DNA of 64,000 bases from Amia ocellicauda (Eukaryota > Chordata > Actinopteri > Amiiformes > Amiidae): positions 7,276,001 through 7,340,000 of the forward strand of contig NC_089864.1 of the NCBI RefSeq assembly GCF_036373705.1, written 5' to 3'. The notes beneath the pieces are model-generated. The model did no database searches, was not told the DNA's origin, and worked only from the letters and a program-made list of their open reading frames with translations. Position 1 is the stretch's first letter; every line of letters begins with the position of its first letter. A program made the position numbers and the translations under genes. Positions 50,481 to 60,962 of this stretch are shown here, one piece after another.

Positions 50481-51338
50481 AGCAGTCTTCGTCACTTTTA
50501 TTATTATTATCAGAATTACGATCTGTGCACACCGTCTTATTAAAGAAAGATATTTCTACACGCACTATGCACTGGCATTGCCCTGGCACAGTTGTTGCGC
50601 AGCAGTGTGTTGTGTTGATGCACGCTTTCAGAAACTGCTGAGAGAGCTTTGGGTTCAGAAAGTAGATGTAAAGTAATGCTTTTGCAACCATATCTCTGTA
50701 TTTTTTCCTGCATTTAATCAGTTTGTATTAACATTTGATTCAACTTGAATACTTAAGCAGGCACTAAGCGAGTTTCCATTTGGGAAAATAAAATAATAAT
50801 AATAATTATTATTATTATTATTAATACATATTATGCATTTAAAATGACCACAAAACGAGTGTATTTATATCCGTGTTCGAGTGGGTGGGCGTTTGCAGCA
50901 TTTAAAATTTTCAAAAACTGTTTTTTTTTTTTTTTTTTTTAAAGCACCTGTCTTATAAACGGGACCCCCGTGCGATTTCAAACGCCGGGAGAAAATAAAT
51001 AAATACACCAGATGCAATTTAAATGCCAATAGGTTTGTCGTTTTGCCCCACCTATAATGGCGCCTCCCTGCCCCTGGAAGTGACCCTCCAGGTCAAGAAA
51101 CCCCGTATATAGGGTTTAAATTAAACTAGTGCGCTAGAAAGAGATAAACACACATTAGCGATGGATTTCAGCGCCACGTTTATTAACTACGACACTTCGC
51201 CGCTCCACGACGCGCCTGGGGGTCGCCGCCTGTGCCGTGGAGGGTAGATGTGTGTTTATAGAGGCGAAGATGGGTCATTTCCCAGTGCCGAGGAAGCGTA
51301 GTGAGGATAATGTTTTTGTTTTCTTTTTATTACTACAT

Positions 51339-51349
51339 CGCCATTTTGG
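51339..51349 (+). promoter_or_regulatory. zbed4: YY1-like site upstream of zbed4
   Basis: CGCCATTTTGG matches the YY1 core and lies just upstream of the CRE and the inferred zbed4 start. Confidence 0.4.
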
Positions 51350-51365
51350 AAACCCTTAAACCCTG

Positions 51366-51380
51366 TGACGTCATAAAAGC
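51366..51380 (+). promoter_or_regulatory. zbed4: CRE with adjoining TATA-like box, zbed4 core promoter
   Basis: TGACGTCA (51366-51373) runs straight into ATAAAAG, a CRE/TATA arrangement about 25-35 bp upstream of the plausible first exon. No expression evidence is available. Confidence 0.45.
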
Positions 51381-51399
51381 ACGTTCCTTCCGTCCTACG

Positions 51400-51542
51400 C
51401 GCTGGAGATCGCTGCCGCTGCCGAGTGCGAACTGCAGAGGAGACAAAGCGACCAACTAATTGACTCTTCGCTTCAATTAAATACTTTTTAATTTAACTGT
51501 TTGGTTCCCGAAGCCGACTGCACACCAGCTCAGGGCGTCCAG
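51400..51542 (+). other. zbed4: zbed4 non-coding exon 1 (start approximate)
   Basis: GC-rich sequence ending at a consensus donor, CCAG/GTATGT (last base 51542). No reading frame continues into the coding exon. Left end inferred from the CRE/TATA position. Confidence 0.55.
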
Positions 51543-54128
51543 GTATGTGTTTCTTTTGATTGGGCCGGTAGACCGTGCGGGGTTGACTTTTGCCTGCAAT
51601 GTGTCCGGGGGTGTTGGGCTGATCCGGTTCTCCGGCTGGTTCTCCCAGTGTTCTGCTGCCAGGATCTGGTTCTGCCTCAGCAGGTTGAGTTCCTGTTTGG
51701 CCTACCATGGCAGGGGCCTGTGCTTTTGCTCTGGAGGCATTGAAACCCGACGTGTCGGTCTCGTTGGCGAAATTGAAATGTCACCGTTGGAAGTTTGGCT
51801 GCACTTTGGATCTGCACTTCTCTGCTTTCTTTTCCTTTCCTCGGGTTTGGATCGCTGTCACCACAAGTTAGATTGCCAGGGCAGTTTGTGTTTGTTATTG
51901 TCCATATTGTGACAGACGTAGGCCTCTCTTCTATTGTTCGGCTAATTTGTCCAGCTGACAGGGAAATGGATTTGGACACCGCGGATCACGGGGGACTTTC
52001 TTGTTCAAATGAGAGCCCCTGTTTGTTGTGAGGTGAGCGGTGGTGCTGGACGGGTGCAGGTATAGGACATCGTGCAGTAAAAACGGGGGTTGCATGCATG
52101 TCGGGTGAAGCTGGCTGCGTATGGGATGTGTGCGGTTTTGATGAAATCGACCCAGTTTGGTACACTGTGGCTTGAAACTGTAATTGTGCCGCTTAGGGGT
52201 CTTTTAACCGGAAAAGTTGAACATCTTGGCATTGCTGAGCCCGTTCATGCGCCTCGGCATCAGAGGGGGGAAATGTTTGATTTGAACAATGCAGAAGGTG
52301 TATAAAACGCTTTATTTTGGGTGCAACTGATGTATTTGTGTTTAGTTGGAGGCAAATGAGCGGCTGGTTTAGGAAATGCTCAAGAGGGGAAAATGCTCCC
52401 TTTCTGTTGAAGTTCCGGGTGATGGCTTTGCTCATGTTTACAGGGAATTCAAAAACCATTTCCAGTTTGTTCTAACTGTAGATTATCGACCACTCATTTC
52501 TCCAGTCTTATTATTTCAACTGTAACTTGCATTACTGTTGCCTATTTTAAAACCGTTCTGCTGATATTCATAGAAAAATAGTTGTTGTTATTTCCCCAGT
52601 ATTTATTTTTAAATGTGTGTTTATATATAAAAAAAAACATTTGAATTGTGTGCTTGTTCTGCAGGCACCAGTCTGGGTTGTGTAATAAATGTCCTGCACA
52701 GTAGTATAACAGTCAATGTAAACATCAGTTGTAATCGAATGTATTCACAAACTTAATATGATACCATTATCTGTTCATTCATTAAGTTGTATTAATCAGT
52801 ACATTTAAGTTATGATTTATTAATGATTTAAAAATAACTGCCAACCAGCTTCTCATTTTAGTCACTATAGTTCTCCCTAGTTCAACAAACTTTGAAAATA
52901 TTATAATTGATAGATTAATAATCATGAAAGCAAATCCGTTATTTCAAATTAAGGATCTAAATGCTTTACATTATAACTGTAGGCTATATGTGTGTTGATC
53001 TGTGTATGTATGTGTAGCTACTGCTAGACTGCATTTCTCCTTTAGCACCTGTGCTTTCCATATTCTAAAATATATAAGTATTGTTTTTTAGTATTTTAGG
53101 CCTAGTAGTCTTTTTTTAAATCCCAGGTAAGTTGTCAATGCATATGGACTTTTCTGCTCCTCTGAGGAGAAGCATGACTATATAAATGCCTTACAACATA
53201 ATGGGGGGGGGGGGAAACACATTTTGTTTGGAGATGCTTAAAAAAAGAACAGCCATATAGTTACATTTCTTGCATCAGCCAACCTTAATGTCCACAATAA
53301 TAATAATATATCCATTGTCTGCTAAAATTCTCTATACTGTCAGTTTCTTATGGAAGGGTTATACAAAATCAAAGAAAATGGGTTTCTGATTTTCAGTTTT
53401 GGATGAAATGTACATCCACAACCCTGGGTTTTGATGAGAGACACATTTCTAGCATGCCTGGAGTATGAGTCTAACCCTGCCCTACTGATTCACATGGGTA
53501 GCTGCACTGTCTGATAGGAATCTTCCCTCCTCCTGTAATAAAACTTAACTTACTTATTTAGTAGTAATAATAGTAACAATGAAGCTTGTGATTTCTATTT
53601 TATATATCATACTTTAATTGTCCAATGTAAAGCCTTTAATTGGAAGGGTGTGTAACAATCTGTCTGTGACTGTGTGTGATTTGGGGATAGTTTGCATATG
53701 TAGTAGTTTGATTTTATTTTATTACATTGGCACTTGATATGACCAAACAACTGATATCAGAGTAACACAAACACTTTCTAGTTGCAAATACTAAATCTTG
53801 TGCATAGTACATTTGAGAAGCCTCTAGCAAACAGAAAACCTCTAAGGTGGTGTGTTTGTAGTTTACAATTGGTGGCTTAAAGTTTAATCCAGGACTTCTA
53901 ATGTGCCTTACAAAGCCTTAATCAAGATGTACAATTTTCTAATCACCTTGTGAATTTCAAAACATGCAGTAAATTGTTTATTTGTGCTTTACACATTACA
54001 TGCATTATAATTAAATACAAATATATAAATAATTTAAATTATGTCAATAATGTGCATGCATTGTTATGAACTAAAAATATCACACCCTGAAGCTAGTTTT
54101 ATTTATGTATTTCTCATTTGCTCCACAG
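51543..54128 (+). other. zbed4: zbed4 intron 1
   Basis: From the GTATGT donor to the acceptor TTTGCTCCACAG/GT. No nested gene recognised; a G-run lies near 53202-53213. Open frames at 51501-52305 are GC-driven and not called. Confidence 0.6.
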
Positions 54129-54377
54129 GTGGTATTGCACAACAAAGGAAGACTAATGATGCCGCCAACGTTAAAGTAATCGGAGAAATTAAACACACCT
54201 GGAATAAACCTTCACTTTTCCTAAATTCCATTAGACATCGTGATGAACCTTTAAAGCACTGAATTACTGAACCTTTTAACAAAATAGAGACCCATGATTC
54301 TAAATCATAGTACGAGTTCTTGACTGGCTCTTTTTAATAAGGACATTTGTAAGAAAGCAGTATTATAGTCTGCTAAA
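54129..54377 (+). other. zbed4: zbed4 5' untranslated part of exon 2 with upstream ORFs
   Basis: Three short upstream open frames precede the main start: 54156-54179 (7 codons plus stop), 54243-54254 (3 codons plus stop) and 54294-54323 (9 codons plus stop). All terminate before 54378, so they could reduce initiation at the main ATG. Confidence 0.6.
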
Positions 54378-57300
54378 ATGGATGGCGAAGAACCCATATC
54401 TCACAGTGGTGATGATGAAACCCCAAAACAAAACAATTTGGTGGAAAATGATCTAAAGACGGAGGCTGAAGAAAATACTGTGACAGACGAGGAAGGGCAA
54501 AAAAATTACGGAAATGTATATGACACTGATGATGGTGCTCTCTTTGACGCTATGGATACAAAATCTGTTTCATGTTCTCCAGAGGCTAAAGATTCCCCCT
54601 CTGAGACCTCTTCTCCTGAAAGGCTGTCAGAAGATACACCCCCTCCGCTCTCCCGTGACCAGGCATCGATAGATGCAGCGGCTGATGTGTCTTCTTCTGA
54701 AGAGATGTGTGACCGAGAGGATTCGGTCACCTCTCCTGGTGTAGAAATGGAAGGCCCAAGTTTGAATGAATTCCAACACTCAAAGAAAACTGAAAACCGA
54801 AAGACTGGGAAGGCACCCAAAAATGATGATAAAAGCCTGCACATCAAGGAGGAACCAGAAAGTGTTAGTGATGAAGGCATCAGTGAGCAAAGTTCAGCCT
54901 TAAACAGTTCCTTAGGCCAATATGCTAGTCGAGACAATGACGAATATGGCAATTTGCTTACCGGGTACACTAGTACACTGTATGACGTAGCAATGGATGC
55001 TGTCACACAGAGTCTTTTGTCATCAATGAGAAGTACTGTTAACCCCCGGAAAAAGTCTCCCGCCTGGAATCATTTCTTCATATCTCCAAGAGATAGTACC
55101 AAAGCAATCTGTATGTACTGTATGAAAGAGTTTAGCCGGGGTAAGAATGAAAAAGACCTCAGCACGAGTTGTCTGATGAGGCATGTGCGGAGGGCTCATC
55201 CCACTGTTCTTTTACAAGAGAGTGAATTCCCATCAAGTACTTTAGCTAGTCCTATAACATCCTCTTTAATTCCTCCCATAAACTTGCCAAATAATGGAGA
55301 GCTGACGGCTAGTTCAACATCTGGGTCACAGAAAAACGCTGTGTCTTCGGCGGAGAGCGCTGAAGAGGTTCCATCCAAAGAAGTGTTTCCTGTTACACCA
55401 AAATCAGAGAAGAGTGCCAAAAATGACAACTGCATGGCCTCATCCCCACATTCCAGTAATAATCACAGCGAAGACGCGATGGACGGTGTGTCCGATCGCA
55501 TTCTCGCAACTCCCAAAAATTCTAACTCTAGGAGAAGATCAGCTGTCTGGAAACATTTCTACTTATCCCCAGCTGACAGCTCCAAAGCCGTGTGCATACA
55601 CTGTATGAATGAGTTCAGCCGAGGAAAGAACGGGAAAGACCTGGGGACGAGCTGTCTCATCCGCCACATGTGGAGAGCGCACCGTGACATCGTTATTGAG
55701 GAGAATGGAAATGGCTCCAGCATTCCCCCACCGTACACGACGCCACCTACTTTGTTGCCGTCGTTCCAGCTTCAAGATTCAAGTGATGCAAAGTTCAGGA
55801 AGGAATCTCCATTCATGTCCTTATCTCCCGAAAGGATGTCTGAAGATGTACCGCAAAATCTCAGCGAAAACATGGACATCAAAGAGGAGTCCAACGATGC
55901 ACCTTATCACCTACCTTCAGGACAGTCGTCCCTAGACACACCCGGAGGCGCAATGTCTTTGTCAGAAGGACTGAGTGAGAAAGATTTGCCTCTAACCTCG
56001 TCTCCTGATGACCTCTCTGAAGGCACCAATTTAAACGTAGATCAGAGTTCGGTTTTCCAACAAAACAAGAAGATCATGAAGAGAGTGAAATCGGAAGTTT
56101 GGCACCACTTCATCGTCTCCCCAGTTGACCATCTTAAAGCGTTATGCAGGTACTGTCCGTGTGTCATAAGCCGGGGAAAACGAGGAGACTTTGGAACAAG
56201 CTGTTTGATGAGACATCTGATGAGGAGACACCCCAACGTTCTCAAGAACCCAAAAGGCACGTATGACAAGGTTTCTTCGTCTCCTCGATCCCCTTATGCA
56301 ACTCTGGCTGCTGCCGAAGCCCTGTCATCGAAAGTGACTGAGAACTCGGTAGCTGAGGATAAAAAACCACATACGCTGCCGGTTTTCAGCAAAAAGACTT
56401 CCAAATTGTGGAACCATTTTTCTATCTGCACCACGGACCCAACGAAAGTGGTGTGTTTGCACTGTAGCCGTACGATAAGCAGAGGCAAAAAGACTACAAA
56501 CCTTGGCACGAGCTGCCTATTCAGACACATGCAAAGATTTCACGGCCACGTTCTTGAAAATAATAGCAGCATCACAGGCGTTGCGTTATCTTCCTCTGCC
56601 AACCTGCAAGCAAAGCCCGAGCTGATGGATACTACATCGTACGAAGACAGCAGTGAAAGATATAATGAGTACCATCCAGTTGCCAAAAAAATTACCAAAC
56701 TCGTTGCGGAAATGCTTGCATTAGACCTTCAACCCTCATCCCTCGTGGAGAACGTTGGCCTCAACAGATTACTGGAATACTTGCAACCACAATACGCTCT
56801 ACCTTCGTCTTCGTATTTCACCAGCACGGCCATACCGGAAATGTATGATCGAGTGAAAGAGGTGATCGTCACCCACCTAAAGGAGGCTGAAAGTGGCATC
56901 GTTCATTTTACCACAAGCATATGGGTCAGCAACCAGACCCGGGAGTATCTGACTCTCACGGCTCACTGGGTTACGTTCGAATCCTGTGTCCGACCTCAGG
57001 GGCAAGACTTCCACTGCTCCGCTCTCCTCAGCGTCTCTCAGATTGACTGCGACTACAACACAATGAACATTCAGAAGCAGCTCGAGTATCTGTGGGACAG
57101 CTGGATCGTTTCCTCAGGTCTAAAAATCGGCTTCACTGTAACTGATAACCAGAGCATTGGGAACGTGCTTGACGACAACGAACACACAAGCATGCAGTGC
57201 TTTGGCCACACAATTGACCTCATCGTTAGTGAAGCCATAAAGAGTCAACGAATGGTTCAGAACTTGCTCAGCATCGCGAGGAAGATCTGCGAACGCGTGC

Positions 57301-58256
57301 ACCGCTCGGCAAAAGCGAAAGAGAAACTGGCAGAACTGCAAAAAGCCTACCACTTGCCTGAAAATCAGCTAGTTCAGGACGTCCCTTCCAAGTGGAAAAC
57401 CTCCTTTTACATGCTTGAACGTTTAGTCGAACAGAAGAGAGCCATCGATGAGATGTCCATCGAGTGCAATTTCAGGGAACTTATCAGCTGTGATCAATGG
57501 GAGGTGATTCAGTCAGTTTGCAACGCTTTAAAACCGTTCGAAGTTGCGTGCAGGGAAATGAGTAATCGGACAGCTACCCTCGGTCAAGTCATTCCACTGA
57601 TCCACATTCTCAATAGGAAGATAGACATGCTTTTTGACGAGACCATGGGTATAGATAACATGCTGAAGTCTTTGAAGGAGGCTATGGTGAGCCGCATGTC
57701 TGCTACACTTCACGATCCCAGGTTCACTTGGGCCACAATGTTAGACCCCCGGTACAAGACTTCGTTATTCACAGAAGAAGAAGCGGAACAGTGCAAGCAA
57801 GACCTCATCCAGGAACTAGAAGCGTCAATGTCTACCTCAGCCGAGATAAAGCCTTTGGTCTCTAATGGATGTAGTGACGTCCCTGCTTCGTCGCACAGCG
57901 CTGTGAGCAGCAAGGATAATCTGTGGGCACTTATGGATGACATCAGGAACAAGATCAAGCAAGAGGAGAGGCCCAAATCCTCCGAACTTGCTGTCCTTGA
58001 GTACCTGGAGGAGGAAATCGTCGATCAAAGCTGTGACCCCCTTGACTATTGGAACCTCAAGAAGTTCCTCTGGCCGGACCTCGCCAAAGTTGCCGTTCGA
58101 TACGTGGGCTGCCCCCCCAGCATTATTCCAGCAGAGACGCTGTTCAGTACCGCAAGTAAAAACTGTACCCTGAATCAGTCCAGGCCTATGTTGGAGAATA
58201 TAGAGAGACTCATCTTTTTAAAGGTTAACCTTCCCTTAATATATTTTCAGTACTGA
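54378..58256 (+). CDS. zbed4: Zinc finger BED domain-containing protein 4
   Basis: Domesticated hAT-transposase-derived DNA-binding protein of the nucleus, 1292 residues in one exon (human 1171). An acidic Ser-rich N-terminus (1-220) is followed by four BED zinc fingers with CxxC and HxxxxH ligands: W230/C245-C248/H269-H274, W391/C406-C409/H430-H435, W575/C590-C593/H613-H618 and W678/C693-C696/H717-H722. VKSE and IKEE patches (157, 501) are SUMO-type sites. Residues about 765-1130 are the RNase-H-like hAT body and 1213-1280 the C-terminal dimerisation region ([30 protein letters not shown]). The protein ends [15 protein letters not shown], as human ZBED4 does. In the body the hAT TTD motif reads HFTTSIWVS, so the first catalytic Asp is replaced by S847, while VTDN (D923) remains: consistent with loss of transposition. 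No terminal repeats flank it. The ATG at 54378 is the first in-frame start of the long frame. Confidence 0.97.
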   Translation: MDGEEPISHSGDDETPKQNNLVENDLKTEAEENTVTDEEGQKNYGNVYDTDDGALFDAMDTKSVSCSPEAKDSPSETSSPERLSEDTPPPLSRDQASIDAAADVSSSEEMCDREDSVTSPGVEMEGPSLNEFQHSKKTENRKTGKAPKNDDKSLHIKEEPESVSDEGISEQSSALNSSLGQYASRDNDEYGNLLTGYTSTLYDVAMDAVTQSLLSSMRSTVNPRKKSPAWNHFFISPRDSTKAICMYCMKEFSRGKNEKDLSTSCLMRHVRRAHPTVLLQESEFPSSTLASPITSSLIPPINLPNNGELTASSTSGSQKNAVSSAESAEEVPSKEVFPVTPKSEKSAKNDNCMASSPHSSNNHSEDAMDGVSDRILATPKNSNSRRRSAVWKHFYLSPADSSKAVCIHCMNEFSRGKNGKDLGTSCLIRHMWRAHRDIVIEENGNGSSIPPPYTTPPTLLPSFQLQDSSDAKFRKESPFMSLSPERMSEDVPQNLSENMDIKEESNDAPYHLPSGQSSLDTPGGAMSLSEGLSEKDLPLTSSPDDLSEGTNLNVDQSSVFQQNKKIMKRVKSEVWHHFIVSPVDHLKALCRYCPCVISRGKRGDFGTSCLMRHLMRRHPNVLKNPKGTYDKVSSSPRSPYATLAAAEALSSKVTENSVAEDKKPHTLPVFSKKTSKLWNHFSICTTDPTKVVCLHCSRTISRGKKTTNLGTSCLFRHMQRFHGHVLENNSSITGVALSSSANLQAKPELMDTTSYEDSSERYNEYHPVAKKITKLVAEMLALDLQPSSLVENVGLNRLLEYLQPQYALPSSSYFTSTAIPEMYDRVKEVIVTHLKEAESGIVHFTTSIWVSNQTREYLTLTAHWVTFESCVRPQGQDFHCSALLSVSQIDCDYNTMNIQKQLEYLWDSWIVSSGLKIGFTVTDNQSIGNVLDDNEHTSMQCFGHTIDLIVSEAIKSQRMVQNLLSIARKICERVHRSAKAKEKLAELQKAYHLPENQLVQDVPSKWKTSFYMLERLVEQKRAIDEMSIECNFRELISCDQWEVIQSVCNALKPFEVACREMSNRTATLGQVIPLIHILNRKIDMLFDETMGIDNMLKSLKEAMVSRMSATLHDPRFTWATMLDPRYKTSLFTEEEAEQCKQDLIQELEASMSTSAEIKPLVSNGCSDVPASSHSAVSSKDNLWALMDDIRNKIKQEERPKSSELAVLEYLEEEIVDQSCDPLDYWNLKKFLWPDLAKVAVRYVGCPPSIIPAETLFSTASKNCTLNQSRPMLENIERLIFLKVNLPLIYFQY

Positions 58257-58995
58257 AAAGACTTGTAATACTACTGTTTGACACTTGACAACTGGAGGAG
58301 GCCTATGCCCCAGTGCAGTGTGTGTGGGGTGGGGTGGGGTGGGGGTGAGGGTGTCGGGAGGGTGTGATTAGCTATAGGTCGGGTAAAATAATTGTTGCTG
58401 TATTTTTAATTTTATTTAATTTTATTTTTTCAACTTTGTATTTTGTTTTTCTTTCACTCTCCTTGTGCCTTATGCAAAAACTCTTCAGGTCAAAATGCTG
58501 TAAATACTTAACTGATCAAACAAACAAGTTGTAGTCCATACATTTAAAGTGAATATGTATTGTAGAAACTAGATGCCTACATACTGTTTTTGGAAATTAA
58601 TTCATGGCCCAAAATGAAATGCTGTGACTGAAAGATGTGAAACAAATACAGTAATGTAATTTTATTTTATTCTTTCATTGTGAAACTGTGGCTCATGGTA
58701 CTGTTGAAATTAGAACTAGTTTCCTTTTTAAATTACTGAAAACATTTCTGAACAGACAATGTATTTTAGTGCTGCATTCGCAGTGCAAGCAATCTGTTTA
58801 AAATCTACTTTTATCTCTTAAGCACAATTAAAGTTTACTTCTGAGGGATTAAATTATGGGTCACTGTCCAGTAAATATAAAAATGTACATTTATAAATAT
58901 TCATTTCCGTACATAATTTGATAATTGTGTAAACATTCAGACTGGAAACATACTAATTACGTGGTAAATTGTAAATAAAATCTTTTCCCTTGGAT
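58257..58995 (+). other. zbed4: zbed4 3' untranslated region
   Basis: AT-rich tail with a canonical AATAAA at 58974-58979 that would end the transcript near 58995. A second AATAAA at 59732-59737 could give a longer form. A GT repeat lies at 59183-59202. Confidence 0.55.
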
Positions 58996-60600
58996 GTGTA
59001 GAATCAAGTCTTTGCAGTTTTATATTACCTCGGCTGGGTGGACCCGTTTTGGGCACTTCTTATGAAATGTAGATCTTAAAATAGTGAATAGCATAGAGCT
59101 AATTTAAACCACAAAAGTTTTTTTTAATGCATTATTGGATTTAATGTTTTACTACAGTACTTGATCTACTGATTCCATATTTTGTTGTGTGTGTGTGTGT
59201 GTATATCCATGTGAAAGTGGACACAGTGTGATGTGATGCCACTCACATCGCTCCGTCACGGGACTGGTCTTGGGTGTAGCGGCTGTGTTGTGCAGATCAG
59301 GTGCGTGGAGGTTTGCCCACAACTATGGATTGAATCAGCGCTGGAGTCGCGCCTCACGCTGCATGTCCATCAATGAGTACTATTTAAATAATGTCATGTT
59401 CATAAGAGGATCAGGTAAAAAAAAAAATGTTTTTTAATTACTTCAGATTTACCACGACCTCATTCTAACCCCAAACATACAATGCAGTCTGTAACCGTTT
59501 TTATCTGAAAGGTTAAACTCAATCTGCTATTCAGTGTACAGTGTATTTATTCAATTTTGTTACCTTTTTGCTGGATTGATGTCACTGAAAATAATCTGAG
59601 ATCACTGTTTTTTTTTTGTTTTTTTTTAAATGGAAGTATGATTCTAAAAATATTTCTTTGTGTACGTGTTAACAGGTTTGTTTGGATATTTAAAAAAATC
59701 GACATCTTGACGGCGATTACTATTTTGGAAAAATAAACTAGTTTTTATGTGTTGTATGAAATCGAATGTGCCTTTTACTTCCCCGCCCTGAAAAAGTAAA
59801 CGGGCCAGACCTCATTTCAGCTGAATTGGACATGGGCGTTAGCTTATTGTTCTCGTGTTATACAGGCGAGAGGAACAGACTCGGACGTGGTTTTGGAGCA
59901 GCGGGCGATAGATCAGATCAGAAATGGTCCTAGCACACTTCCTCTGATCAGTAAGTCCATGTTCTTAGGTCGTGTAACTTATCCTAAATCACAACTTTCT
60001 CATCATTCAACAAGATCCTCTGTCACTTGCAGGTACCGAGATCAGGGCATGGAAAGTTACAAATAATAAAATAAACCACAATCTATTACCATCTTTGAAA
60101 ATGCTGATTTCCATTAAGTACTTTTTAACCATTACACCAAGTCAGCCAACTTATGATCATATTGATTTGATTTTAACAGAGGGAAGCCTTTTTGGTGTTA
60201 CATTAACATATTCTCATAGACACTGTAATATTGTTCCTGATCATGTATTTTACTGAAGGTCCAAAGAGTGTAAGATTTGCCACAGGTAAGAAACTTTTCT
60301 GTGCAGAGCTCACCAGCACATAAACCCATTATAAAAACTCTTGTATGAATCTAAAACCAAGGGATGCATAGATGTGTCGTGTCTATCCCAGCCCTAGATT
60401 TTACTATTAATGTTCAGTAGCATGATATGTTTAAATATAAAAGACTATCTATCAAACAGTGCAAGGTTTACTTTTCAAAATTAAAACACTCCTTGAAACA
60501 ATATATCTATATACACTTCTTGCAGAACACCATTCTTTCAAAAACTGTGTGGGGAACCAATCAAAGGGCGTTCTGCTTCCACCATCGTACAAAACCCTGG
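58996..60600. other. Tail-to-tail spacer between zbed4 and alg12
   Basis: Contains the distal AATAAA (59732-59737) possibly used by zbed4 and, near its right end, a minus-strand AATAAA (60603-60608) placed for alg12. No gene recognised. Confidence 0.5.
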
Positions 60601-60602
60601 CT

Positions 60603-60608
60603 TTTATT
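60603..60608 (-). terminator. alg12: Candidate alg12 polyadenylation signal
   Basis: AATAAA on the minus strand 123 bp beyond the alg12 stop codon. Confidence 0.4.
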
Positions 60609-60730
60609 GTATCTTTATATAAAATGTTCTATATCACTATGAACAAGTATACAGCGGCTTGCAGAATTGTAAACTTACATATTACACTTAACATCAACCA
60701 TGCCATTCCTCACCCCCCACCCACTCTAGC

Positions 60731-60962
60731 TCAAGTCTTATGCGAGATTTTTTCCAGTAGCACGAGTTTATTTTCCAGTTTGATCCGAAACGGGGGTAAC
60801 TCAAAAAAGTGGAAGACGAGTTTGCTGAAGCCAGGCAGGAGGGCAAGGGTCCGGTGAGTCTGTGCGAAGTGAGCCAGGTGGGCCGGGTCCGCTTCCATCA
60901 GCACGTGGGAATAATTCTGCATCAGCGGGTCTTCCGGTTTAAGATCTTCCCTCTTGTCGTAT
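60731..60962 (-). CDS. alg12: alg12 last exon
   Basis: Encodes [20 protein letters not shown] through [20 protein letters not shown] and SHKT, stop TGA at 60731-60733. Acceptor TTTCAG/A completes a split Arg codon. Confidence 0.95.

Noticed and set aside
49690..50691. Long open frames (up to 333 codons) on both strands across the CpG island
   Set aside because: High GC lowers stop frequency; the translations are low-complexity Arg/Pro/Ala-rich without domains and overlap the brd1 promoter and non-coding exon.
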